NCBI RefSeq assembly: GCF_033100115.1
Contig: NZ_CP136910.1
Span: 868,001-932,000 of the forward strand
From: Anaerocolumna sp. AGMB13020
GTDB lineage: Bacteria; Bacillota; Clostridia; Lachnospirales; Lachnospiraceae
Length of the DNA stretch: 64,000 nt
Direction: 5' to 3'
Under the pieces are notes generated by a model that was not told the origin of the DNA, searched no databases, and saw nothing but the letters and a program-made list of their open reading frames with translations. Of this stretch, positions 26,747-35,071 are shown piece by piece. The stretch's first letter is position 1. Every line of letters begins with the position of its first letter. The translations under genes and the position numbers were made by a program.

Positions 26747-29407
26747 GTGAAGGAATTTATGGAAAACAGAGAAAGTCTTGTAAAAAGGCTTAACACAAAT
26801 TCAACAACAGGACTGCCGGAGGCTCAGATTAATCAAAACCTCCAACAATACGGCAGCAACACATTGACCAGAGAAAAACCGGAATCCTTAATGCGCAGGA
26901 TACTTGCTGCTGGCAGCGAACCCATGATTCTCATGCTGATTATGGCAGGAATTATAGCACTGGCGGTTAACATTATCCGTGCTACTACCGGTGGTGAGGC
27001 TGATTTTCTGGAATGCGTGGGTATATTTGCAGCTATTTCCCTGTCAGTTATTATTACTGTTGTAATGGAAGGCAAGAGTGCCAAGGCATTTGAAGCCCTT
27101 TCAAAAATAAGTGATGATACACAGATAAAGGTTCTTCGAAACGGTGATACCTTAATGATAGGTCAAAAGGACCTGGTAGTAGGCGACATTGTACTGCTTT
27201 CAACCGGTGATAAGATACCTGCCGATGGAAGGCTTCTTGAAAGTACAGGACTTGCTGCAGATGAGTCTGCATTGACCGGAGAAAGTATTCCTTCTAAAAA
27301 AGATGCGGAATTGATAATTACAGATGAAAAAACTGCACTTGCCGACCGGAGCAACATGCTTTATTCCGGTAATTACATAACCAGCGGCTACGGCAAAATG
27401 CTTGTTACAGCAGTTGGTGACAGCACAGAATTCGGTAAGATAGCAAAAGAACTTACAAAGACAGACCGAACCTCCACCCCTCTTCAGGAAAACCTTGCAA
27501 GACTAGGTAAGACAATTACTATACTAGGTGTTATTGCTGCCGCCATTGTATTTGTCTCAGAGCTTATCAGCTTCTCTTTATCGGGGGGACTTAATTTTGA
27601 AGATGTCCTGGATGCTTTCGTAACCAGTATCGTCCTCATTGTTGCAGCCGTACCTGAGGGTCTTCCTACCATAGTGGCTGTTTCACTTTCCATTAATATT
27701 ATCAAGCTTTCTCATCAGAATGCACTTGTTAAAAAGATGATTGCTTCCGAGACTGTCGGTTGTATTAATGTTATCTGCTCTGATAAGACCGGAACCCTGA
27801 CAGAGAATAAAATGACAGTTTCTGCTTATTATGATGATAAGTGGCATGACAATACCAACGAGCTCTCCTGTGACTGGATTGTCCACAACGTCTGTCTTAA
27901 CACTACCGCTGACATTTCATTGGACGGTACCTTTATCGGTAATCCTACGGAATGCGCCATGCTAAACTTCTATGAAAGCTCAAGAGCAAAAGCAGACAGC
28001 GGTAAGACCTATAAAGACGAACGCCAGGACCATGATGTATTGTATGCCTTTCCTTTTTCTTCTGAGTTAAAACATATGACAACCATCAGTAAAGTTGACG
28101 GTAAAATCATTTCTTATGTGAAAGGAAGTCCTGAATGTGTGTTCGCCATGTGCAGCATCTCAGAGGAAAAACGCAGGGATATTGAAACTTATATCACGAA
28201 AGCGCAGGAAAAGGCCATGCGTGTCATTGCTTTCGCCCATAAAGAATTGGATGCCATGATGGACTATGAGGCAGACGACCACCATTCCGAAATGGAGAAC
28301 AATATGACCTTTGACGGTTTTGTCGCCATCTCTGATCCACTGCGTGCAGATGTATACGAAGCCGTTAAGAATTGCCGCATGGCTGGTATAGACTTAAAGA
28401 TCCTTACCGGTGACAATATTGTAACCGCAACAGCCATTGCCAATGACCTCCACCTGCTGAACTCAGAACACATTGCGGTAGAAGCAAAAGACATTGTTGA
28501 TCTGACAGATGAAGAATTACTTCTGAAATTACCCCAAATCAGTGTTATCGCCCGCAGTACCCCTACCATAAAAATGCGTGTAGTGAAGCTTTTGAAATCA
28601 CAGGGCAATGTGGTAGCAGTTACCGGTGATGGTATCAATGATGCACCGGCACTTAAAAATGCCGATGTGGGTATTGCTATGGGTATCTCTGGAACAGAGG
28701 TTTCAAAAGAGGCCAGCGATATCGTTCTCCTGAATGATTCCTTCTCCACCATCGTCAAGGCTATTGCCTGGGGACGTGGCATATACGAGAATTTCAAACG
28801 TTTTATACAGTTCCAGCTGACAGTTAACGTATCCTCTGTAATTGTAGTATTTACGTCTATCCTTTTAGGCTTGAAGGCACCATTTACTGCCCTTCAGCTC
28901 TTGTGGATCAACATTATTATGGACGGGCCTCCGGCTCTTACTTTAGGCCTGGAGCCTATTTATGACGATCTGATGAGCCGTCCGCCTACGAAACGAAGCG
29001 ACAATATTGTTTCAAAAGGAATGCTTATCCGAATTGGACTTACCGGCGTATATATCTCTATCATCTTCCTGTGCCAATATGTCTTCAATTTCTTAGGAGC
29101 CGCTGAGGAAGAGATGACAACTGTACTTTTTACATTATTTGCACTCTTTCAGCTGTTCAATGCCTTTAACTGCCGTGAGCTTCATGCTGTAAGTATTTTT
29201 AAGCACCTTCTGAAGAATAAAATCATGTTATTGGTAATATCCATTACCTTCCTTCTTCAGATATTGATCATACAGTTTGCCGGAGCTTTCTTTGGGACAA
29301 TCCCTCTGGATATTACAATGTGGGCTAAAATATTCGCACTTTCCTTTAGTGTTATTATCCTGTCTGAGATTTCAAAGTTAATCTTTCGCGGAATAAGAAA
29401 AGCTTAA
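26747..29407 (+). CDS. P-type cation-transporting ATPase, probably Mn2+ (or Ca2+) export
   Basis: This 886-residue P2-type pump has the phosphorylation motif DKTGTLT with Asp346, the TGES actuator loop, PEGLPTIVAVSLSINI in M4 and TGDGINDAPALKNADVGIAMG in the hinge, plus about ten membrane segments. PEGL in M4 is typical of the Ca2+/Mn2+ branch. It is preceded by a yybP-ykoY riboswitch, so manganese efflux is the best inference. The start is a GTG at 26747 with AGGAGG upstream; an ATG at 26742 opens only a two-codon frame. It is divergent from the ABC-F gene. Confidence 0.92.
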   Translation: MKEFMENRESLVKRLNTNSTTGLPEAQINQNLQQYGSNTLTREKPESLMRRILAAGSEPMILMLIMAGIIALAVNIIRATTGGEADFLECVGIFAAISLSVIITVVMEGKSAKAFEALSKISDDTQIKVLRNGDTLMIGQKDLVVGDIVLLSTGDKIPADGRLLESTGLAADESALTGESIPSKKDAELIITDEKTALADRSNMLYSGNYITSGYGKMLVTAVGDSTEFGKIAKELTKTDRTSTPLQENLARLGKTITILGVIAAAIVFVSELISFSLSGGLNFEDVLDAFVTSIVLIVAAVPEGLPTIVAVSLSINIIKLSHQNALVKKMIASETVGCINVICSDKTGTLTENKMTVSAYYDDKWHDNTNELSCDWIVHNVCLNTTADISLDGTFIGNPTECAMLNFYESSRAKADSGKTYKDERQDHDVLYAFPFSSELKHMTTISKVDGKIISYVKGSPECVFAMCSISEEKRRDIETYITKAQEKAMRVIAFAHKELDAMMDYEADDHHSEMENNMTFDGFVAISDPLRADVYEAVKNCRMAGIDLKILTGDNIVTATAIANDLHLLNSEHIAVEAKDIVDLTDEELLLKLPQISVIARSTPTIKMRVVKLLKSQGNVVAVTGDGINDAPALKNADVGIAMGISGTEVSKEASDIVLLNDSFSTIVKAIAWGRGIYENFKRFIQFQLTVNVSSVIVVFTSILLGLKAPFTALQLLWINIIMDGPPALTLGLEPIYDDLMSRPPTKRSDNIVSKGMLIRIGLTGVYISIIFLCQYVFNFLGAAEEEMTTVLFTLFALFQLFNAFNCRELHAVSIFKHLLKNKIMLLVISITFLLQILIIQFAGAFFGTIPLDITMWAKIFALSFSVIILSEISKLIFRGIRKA

Positions 29408-29415
29408 TACCTTAA

Positions 29416-29521
29416 AAAGAAGCATGAGAAATTCGGATTATTGAAGTGACCCCCATAAGTTAGACCTAAAAATCTAACGTATGGGAGGTCAGTTCATATA
29501 TCAGAACTTCCATGCTTCTTT
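29416..29521. terminator. Nested inverted repeats between P-type ATPase and telA, terminator with IS-end-like core
   Basis: Outer arms 29416-29426 and 29511-29521 are perfect complements. Inside, 29447-29464 pairs with 29473-29491 and begins TGACCCCCATAAGTTAGAC, resembling IS3-family terminal repeats joined head to head. The genes converge here, so the outer arms plausibly form a bidirectional terminator. Confidence 0.6.
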
Positions 29522-29563
29522 CATTAACTGCTATTTCTGAACTGTTATACCTTGCAGCAGACT

Positions 29564-30697
29564 TTATCCTCTCATGCTAAGCAATTTATTCTTCAGTTCA
29601 TTTTCAATGCGATTCAATTCAACTTCAGCTTCTTTTCTCTTCTGACGGCCTTCTGTCTGAATACGAAGAACCTCGTCTAAAGTAGAAATCAAAGATTGAT
29701 TGGTAATACGGAGTGTTTCGATATCAACAATACCGCGTTCGGATTCCTTTGCGGTCTCAATAGTAGCCATCTTAAGGGTTTCTGCATTCTTTCTTAACAG
29801 CTCGTTTGTCATATCAGTAACTTCTCTCTGGGCTTTGGCAGCCTGTGTGGAATGAGCAACCCCAAGAGCAAGTACCATCTGGCTCTTCCAAAGAGGTATT
29901 GTATTAACGAGGGTGGACTGAATTTTCTCGGTCATTAGTGTATCATTTCCCTGAACCAGACGAATCTGCGGAGCCATTTGTATGGATATCATTCTTGTAA
30001 GTTCCAGGTCATGTATCTTTTTCTCAAAACGGTTTATTACAGCCACAAGATCATTGACAGCCTGTGCATCCTCAGGTAATCCACTTAAATTTGATTTCTC
30101 CACTAATTTAGGCAGCTCTTCTTCCTGTACCTGAACAATCTTCTTTTTACCTGCCAGAATGTACATGGACAGTTCCTTAAAATAGGTTTTATTCAGCTCA
30201 TACATTTTATCCAGCATGGATATATCCTTAAGCATTTGAATCTGGTGAGCTTCTAATACCTTGCAGATCTTGTTGATATTTACTTCTGCTTTATCATATT
30301 TGGCTTTCATTATGTTTAGCTTGTTTGCACTTTTTTTGAAGAATCCCAGGATACCTTTCTCTTCGGTATCCGCATCAAAACTCTTCAATTCCATTACGAC
30401 ATCCGAGAGCATATTTCCTATCTCCCCCAGATCCTTCGTCTTAACATTATTCAAAGCAGATTCTGAAAAGTCAGCGATCTTCTTCTGGGCACCTGCACCA
30501 TATTGGAGAACCAGGTTGGATTTGGTGAGGTCTATCTTACTGGCAAAATCCTCTACCATTTTCTTTTCTTCCACTGTCAGTGTACTTTCATCAAATTGCT
30601 GAACCTGTTGTTTCTCCTCTTGGAGTTTAAGCATTGAGGGTTCTTTTACTTCCTCTTCAAAAGGGTCAAAGGTTAAGGTAGGTGTATCTCCATTCAT
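29564..30697 (-). CDS. TelA/YaaN-family toxic anion resistance protein
   Basis: This 377-residue soluble protein is strongly helical with long coiled-coil stretches and carries the family pattern (SNLSGLPEDAQAVNDLVAVINRFEKKIHDLELTRMISIQMAPQIRLVQGND, TLMTEKIQSTLVNTIPLWKSQM). TelA family members were named from tellurite resistance; their biochemical role is uncertain. The gene starts 17 bases after xpaC, so the two are one operon like xpaC-yaaN of Bacillus subtilis. GGAGG precedes the ATG. Confidence 0.9.
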   Translation of the reverse strand: MNGDTPTLTFDPFEEEVKEPSMLKLQEEKQQVQQFDESTLTVEEKKMVEDFASKIDLTKSNLVLQYGAGAQKKIADFSESALNNVKTKDLGEIGNMLSDVVMELKSFDADTEEKGILGFFKKSANKLNIMKAKYDKAEVNINKICKVLEAHQIQMLKDISMLDKMYELNKTYFKELSMYILAGKKKIVQVQEEELPKLVEKSNLSGLPEDAQAVNDLVAVINRFEKKIHDLELTRMISIQMAPQIRLVQGNDTLMTEKIQSTLVNTIPLWKSQMVLALGVAHSTQAAKAQREVTDMTNELLRKNAETLKMATIETAKESERGIVDIETLRITNQSLISTLDEVLRIQTEGRQKRKEAEVELNRIENELKNKLLSMRG

Positions 30698-30713
30698 TCA
30701 TTTATCCTCCAGT

Positions 30714-32063
30714 TTATTCATTCGATACAAAATCCTTCTGTGTCAGACCTTCCTGTGCCAGGAGAGTTTCCAATACAGATATATCACTGGAAACATCCAT
30801 GGTCACATCTTCATAAAGGCTGTCCAGTAAATTCTCAAACGCATGATTTATTGTATTAAGTGTTTCTTCAATCTCATTCTTAGCTGTTGATATATTATCG
30901 CCTTCAACTGATAATCTATCAAATTCTTTATAGGCATTCACAAGCTTTAATGTTGTCGGAAGGTAATAATCCATAAACTTCTGGATATCTGTCAACTGGC
31001 TGGGATGCTGTTCGATATATAAAAAGATTTTGCCGATGACTTCTTCCAAACGGTCTAAACGTCTGGATATCTCCTCACCGGGAATTGCATCATTTGCTTC
31101 TCTGATCTGCTGTATACAGTCTCTGCCGGCTTCAATGGCTTTTCTTACTTCATAATCATTGGTACCGGAAGTTCCTGCTTGTCCCTCCAAGTTATCCTTC
31201 TTAACACCAGACATTTCCTGCATACGGACTCTCTTCTGCAGCTCCTGATATTGCTTATAGCTCTCCTGATTTAACATAATGCAGGTCTCCTGCTCGTCAA
31301 ATCTGCCTTCCGGAAACATACCGATATGAATCATCTTCCGCAAATCCTTTATCACATATTTCCGTTTGAGCCCTAAAGCAGAAGTGAGGTCATTTATAGA
31401 GTAATACGGCCGGCCCTTGAATAAATCCGTGTAACGTCTGAATCGTCTCAGCCTTTTCCTTAATGCACCACCTCTGGCAGACATCGTACAGCTTACAAGA
31501 AAAAAGGGTATAAAAGAAAGTGCTATGGTAAACAAATTAACTTTACTGTTCATATACCCGACCAAAGCCAGGACAAAAGCTCCGATACCAAAGAGGCTCA
31601 TTCCGATTGATCCAAATACTGTGTAGAGAATACTTGCTACTTTTCCAACCGGTACCTGAGGGTATTGCTGCTTTTGATTCGTAACCGCGGTATTTGTCTG
31701 TTTTGGAGGAACAGAAGATTTATAGGTGTTGTATTGCTGGCTTCTTTTATAGTCTGTCCCTGTACGGTTGTTATTCTCGTAGTTTTTTCTGTAGTTCTGC
31801 TCTTTATAGTCTTCTTTATAGTTCTCTTTATTTTCGTTTTTATATTCATTCTGCTTGTCCCGATTCATAGAATCATTTGCATTCCAATGAATATTTCTAT
31901 AGCTGCCATAACCCGTATTAAGAGCATCCTTCACTTCATCCAATGCACCTTTTACCGTACTGCTTATATCTCTGTTTAATTGATGAAAGTCCCTACTATT
32001 CACTGCATTCTGGACTATATTCCTTATTTCCTCACCCAAATCAGTGAAATTCCTTCTATCCAT
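30714..32063 (-). CDS. XpaC-like protein
   Basis: This 449-residue protein has an N-terminal polar region, a low-complexity segment (about 73-120, Lys/Asn/Tyr/Glu-rich with KENY, KEDY and KEQNY units), two membrane segments near 145-190, then RKRLRRFRRYTDLFKGRPYYSINDL and a helical C-terminus. The post-membrane part matches XpaC (named for 5-bromo-4-chloroindolyl phosphate hydrolysis). The low-complexity insert is encoded by mostly 12-bp units. GGAGG precedes the ATG. It is the first gene of the pair with telA, and its function remains unknown. Confidence 0.75.
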   Translation of the reverse strand: MDRRNFTDLGEEIRNIVQNAVNSRDFHQLNRDISSTVKGALDEVKDALNTGYGSYRNIHWNANDSMNRDKQNEYKNENKENYKEDYKEQNYRKNYENNNRTGTDYKRSQQYNTYKSSVPPKQTNTAVTNQKQQYPQVPVGKVASILYTVFGSIGMSLFGIGAFVLALVGYMNSKVNLFTIALSFIPFFLVSCTMSARGGALRKRLRRFRRYTDLFKGRPYYSINDLTSALGLKRKYVIKDLRKMIHIGMFPEGRFDEQETCIMLNQESYKQYQELQKRVRMQEMSGVKKDNLEGQAGTSGTNDYEVRKAIEAGRDCIQQIREANDAIPGEEISRRLDRLEEVIGKIFLYIEQHPSQLTDIQKFMDYYLPTTLKLVNAYKEFDRLSVEGDNISTAKNEIEETLNTINHAFENLLDSLYEDVTMDVSSDISVLETLLAQEGLTQKDFVSNE

Positions 32064-32530
32064 TACAATTCCTCCGCTATATTACTGTCAACATATAACT
32101 AGCCATATTATATCGTATTTTCTATGAATTAACAATTTAAAATATGATTGAAATATTATTAAGTTTTTAATCAAATTATAATAATATTATGAAATAAAGG
32201 TACTGCATTTACCTTTCTATAGCATAACAATAATAAAGTCGTTTTACAAGTTGTATCTATGAATAAATGAATTAATCCTATGTATATGTGGTGTTTTTTA
32301 TGATATAATAGAAGCAGAATAAGGATCATCAGGTTTGCTTCTGATTTCTTTCAGAAGAAACAAGCTCATGAGCTTGTTTAAGTTCGTAAGCTTGTTTTAA
32401 GCTCGTGAGCTGATGAATAAACTGCAAGAAAATAATCCTTTCAGAGTTCTTGACCTGGGCACCAAAATATTATGAAACGCATTATGCAGTAACCGAAAAG
32501 AAAGATTAATAAGATTGAGGAGGTAGACAA
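32064..32530. other. Intergenic region between xpaC and the Big2 protein gene
   Basis: This 467-base gap separates divergent genes. The left part is AT-rich and probably holds the xpaC promoter. It contains three related palindromic units at about 32358-32413. No other structure stands out. Confidence 0.4.
32358..32413. repeat. Three tandem imperfect palindromes upstream of the Big2 protein
   Basis: The unit AAGCTCATGAGCTTGTTT is followed by AAGTTCGTAAGCTTGTTTT and AAGCTCGTGAGCTGATGA. The first, with flanks, is a perfect 18-bp palindrome (32360-32377). It could be an operator array or a hairpin repeat. Confidence 0.6.
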
Positions 32531-33136
32531 TTGAAAAAGTTACTACTATTATTGCTTGCAATCCTTCTGTTATTACCTTTTAAGGTAAATGCCGCGGCTG
32601 TCTATACCATAAGTTCCGACAATTACACCCTGTATCCCAAAGAAACCCTTGACTTGGAAATCCTGAAAAATTACGAGCCGGTCACAGGTAAAATTAAGTG
32701 GACAAGCAATAACAGAAAAGTTGCAACCGTAAACAGCAAAGGAATAGTAACTGCGAAAGCAAAAGGAAAAGCAGTTATAACAGCCACCTATAATAAAAAA
32801 ACCTATCAGTGCAGTATAAAAGTTACCGCCAGCACAGAAGCAGTGATGATTTTTCAGGATAGCAACGCCCCCGGAGATTCATCAAATTCTGACGATACCG
32901 GTAATTCCGATGCTTCTTATATAACCTTAAGCAGCTACAGTTCCCTGACTAACGGAATCAGCTATGCTGAGGCAGTCAAGCTTATTGGCGCAGAGGGAAC
33001 GCTACAAAACACCACCGGAACCGGAGATAACACCAAGGTTACATATGTTTGGTACGGCAAAAACGGAACCTCAAATGCTGTAATCAGCTTTGTTAAAGAT
33101 AGACTTGAGAGTAAAACTCAGACTTCACTTCAATAA
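32531..33136 (+). CDS. Secreted Big2-domain protein
   Basis: The 201-residue product has a signal peptide (about 1-21), one bacterial Ig-like Big2 domain (about 24-100: YTLYPKETLDLEIL, VTGKIKWTSNNRKVATVNSKG, GKAVITATY), a Ser/Asp/Asn linker, and a C-terminal domain (about 138-201: SYAEAVKLIGAEGTL...YVWYG...ISFVKDRLESKTQ) resembling DUF3862/BLIP-like folds. The start is TTG with GAGGAGG eight bases before it. It is probably surface-associated; its role is unknown. Confidence 0.8.
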   Translation: MKKLLLLLLAILLLLPFKVNAAAVYTISSDNYTLYPKETLDLEILKNYEPVTGKIKWTSNNRKVATVNSKGIVTAKAKGKAVITATYNKKTYQCSIKVTASTEAVMIFQDSNAPGDSSNSDDTGNSDASYITLSSYSSLTNGISYAEAVKLIGAEGTLQNTTGTGDNTKVTYVWYGKNGTSNAVISFVKDRLESKTQTSLQ

Positions 33137-33151
33137 ATCAAAATGCATCAC

Positions 33152-33781
33152 CTATTCATAGGTTTTACTTTCTTCCTTTAGCTGCTTAACCAAAAATGAA
33201 TATTTCACAGTCGGAATAGCAAATAAGCCGCAAAAAATTAGCAGCGCTGTTCTGAGAAACCATGCCATTACCGAAGAAACTGATACTATATTTGGTATGA
33301 ATGTCATAGCAACCAATAAGACCATCATAAGAACAGCCCAAGCATATGTTCGTTTGATGGTCTTATAATTATTCAGTTTATCATGTATGTCTGTATGCAA
33401 TTCAAATGGCTTTCCGTCCCTTTTTTTCTCCAAAATCAAAAGCTCTTTGTTAAATCCGCCGGGGGAAGAAGCAATCTGCCCCATACCCTTTGCGTATGGC
33501 CGCCATCTTACTTTTCCATAAGAAAAATTTAAATTGATATTTTTTGTGAAAGTACGAAATCCCATGTTTTCAAGATAGTGCCGATAATTCTTTGCTTTGG
33601 AATGCGCCTGATCTCCGACGAATTCTATAACATATTCATATTCATTTGGTCTACATTGATCGAATGTATAAATTATTCTCCCACATTTCTTTAGCCGATA
33701 TCCTTTTTCAGCCATATGGTTCAGCCATTTTTCCTGTTCCTCCATAATATCGAAAAAATACCGAAATACTGTTTTGCTCAT
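33152..33781 (-). CDS. DUF2812 domain-containing membrane protein
   Basis: This 209-residue protein begins MSKTVFRYFFDIMEEQEKWLNHMAEKGYRL, the DUF2812 pattern, and ends with two membrane segments (about 145-190). Its ATG overlaps the stop of the PadR regulator gene by four bases (ATGA). PadR/DUF2812 pairs are common in Firmicutes; the protein is thought to be a membrane partner or sensor, but no activity is known. Confidence 0.85.
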   Translation of the reverse strand: MSKTVFRYFFDIMEEQEKWLNHMAEKGYRLKKCGRIIYTFDQCRPNEYEYVIEFVGDQAHSKAKNYRHYLENMGFRTFTKNINLNFSYGKVRWRPYAKGMGQIASSPGGFNKELLILEKKRDGKPFELHTDIHDKLNNYKTIKRTYAWAVLMMVLLVAMTFIPNIVSVSSVMAWFLRTALLIFCGLFAIPTVKYSFLVKQLKEESKTYE

Positions 33782-34050
33782 TCGCTTCTATCCTCCTTCA
33801 TTGTTGTCGAAGCCAGCTTCCAAAGCTCCTCAATACGTTGTAATTCTTCTTCTGCTTTTTGCTTTCCGATATCGGTTATCAGGTATTCCTTTTTCCTGCT
33901 GTCCCCTTCCTCACCATAAGGAATAATCCATTGTTTCCTGACAAGGGTATTGAGGGCTCCATACAAAGTTCCTGCCCCTAAAACAACTCGTCCATAGGTC
34001 ATCTTTTCAATAAACTGCATTATCCCATAACCATGATTTGGTTTATACAC
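33778..34050 (-). CDS. PadR-family transcriptional regulator
   Basis: The product has the PadR winged-helix pattern NHGYGIMQFIEKMTYGRVVLGAGTLYGALNTLVRKQWI and EYLITDIGKQKAEEELQRI. The only standard start in frame is GTG at 34050, but the frame stays open upstream and reads IRDNIKGGALTETTFLVLLA, the normal PadR N-terminus. At the position where I would expect the start (34114-34116) the codon is TTA. So the start may be mutated, or a rare codon is used; the true gene may run to about 34116. It overlaps the DUF2812 gene, and a perfect palindrome lies upstream. Confidence 0.8.
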   Translation of the reverse strand: MYKPNHGYGIMQFIEKMTYGRVVLGAGTLYGALNTLVRKQWIIPYGEEGDSRKKEYLITDIGKQKAEEELQRIEELWKLASTTMKEDRSE

Positions 34051-34133
34051 TGCTAACAGGACCAGGAAAGTAGTTTCCGTTAATGCCCCACCTTTTATAT
34101 TATCTCTGATATCTAACCCTCCCTGCCAATATT

Positions 34134-34179
34134 ACGTTTAGTGTAATATTAATATATCACTAAACGTAGTAGTAGTCAA
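34134..34179 (-). promoter_or_regulatory. PadR-gene promoter with overlapping palindromic operator
   Basis: On the minus strand TTGACT (34179-34174) and TATATT (34156-34151) are 17 bases apart. ACGTTTAGTG (34134-34143) and CACTAAACGT (34158-34167) are perfect 10-bp complements that overlap the spacer and -10, the expected place for autorepression. Confidence 0.7.
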
Positions 34180-34294
34180 TGATAGATTATAATTTAAGTC
34201 AACAGGGAAATCTTCTACTTATGGTAAAACTGAACCGCTGGAGCCCGGATAATCATTTCTATATTGTTTATATCCAAAGCATATACTGCCCCAT

Positions 34295-34395
34295 AAAAAG
34301 TCCTCCCATAAGGAGCTTTACAATTCATCCGTAACCGTTTGATGCTGCTAAACAATTAGAATTAGTGTAAATCTCTTTATTGGAGGACTTCTTTT
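34295..34395. repeat. Separated inverted repeat between PadR and CD3324-like genes
   Basis: AAAAAGTCCTCCCA (34295-34308) is the near complement of TGGAGGACTTCTTTT (34381-34395), about 72 bases apart. It could be the terminator region of the CD3324-like gene or a small element. Function unknown. Confidence 0.35.
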
Positions 34396-34408
34396 ATACG
34401 ACTGCTTT

Positions 34409-34672
34409 TTATAAGGGTTTATATACAATCTTTCGTATAGTTTCGTAAGCAAGACCAAATTCCACTGCTATCTCTTCAATTGTATATCCCTTTTTGTAAT
34501 GTAATTTAATCCGACGGTTTCTATTTTCAAAATATTGCCTCGAACCATTTTTTTCGCCCCATTTGGTGCGTTCCTCACCGGCAGGGATATAAATAACCTC
34601 TCCGCTGATATGTTTCTGGATTTCTGTTATCAGATAATCCGGTAATACTTCTGCTGCATTGATATATTTCAC
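34409..34672 (-). CDS. CD3324-type small helix-turn-helix protein
   Basis: This 87-residue protein starts MKYINAAEVLPDYLITEIQKHI and ends with a helix-turn-helix (KKGYTIEEIAVEFGLAYETIRKIVYK, about 60-85) similar to the Mor activator/CD3324 group. It should bind DNA. The start is GTG with AAGGAG eight bases before it. It stands alone, and no target is evident. Confidence 0.75.
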   Translation of the reverse strand: MKYINAAEVLPDYLITEIQKHISGEVIYIPAGEERTKWGEKNGSRQYFENRNRRIKLHYKKGYTIEEIAVEFGLAYETIRKIVYKPL

Positions 34673-35071
34673 CTTATCCGCTCCTTATTTATATTTGATA
34701 AATAAAGTGCAGAGCTCAGCAGTAGTTGACTTATAGGTTCAGCTTACTTTATTCTATTAGGCAATTGATAAACATCCTCTATCGTCTGGCATAAAGTTAT
34801 AAAGTAAGGTAACCTGTGACCCATACAGAATAGTTCACTAATGCTTACTCTGCATGGGATAAAGCTTGTTGAAGACCGTTTCGCAAAATTAATTTCATTT
34901 TCATTTGCTTGCCACCCCCCAGTTGAATGATATTTGTACCCTTATTTTAACCTTGAAGTGGAACACTGTCTACTATTTGTTAAAACTACGGGATAATTAT
35001 CTTAACTATAACCTATTATCACTAGTCTCATATTAAGATACAGGATTTTATTCTCCTGTATGACTATACAA
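34673..35071. other. Intergenic region before the hydroxylase island
   Basis: This 399-base gap has no ORF with a ribosome binding site. A short stem (35039-35044 with 35055-35060) follows the xanthine dehydrogenase stop and may be a weak terminator. The remainder shows nothing I can name. Confidence 0.4.

Noticed and set aside
26742..26750. ATG at 26742 as the start of the P-type ATPase
   Set aside because: It reads ATG TTG TGA and stops after two codons; GTG at 26747 opens the real frame.
28264..28797. 177-codon ORF opposite the P-type ATPase
   Set aside because: It lies fully inside the reverse strand of a gene with all P-type motifs and has no family resemblance of its own.
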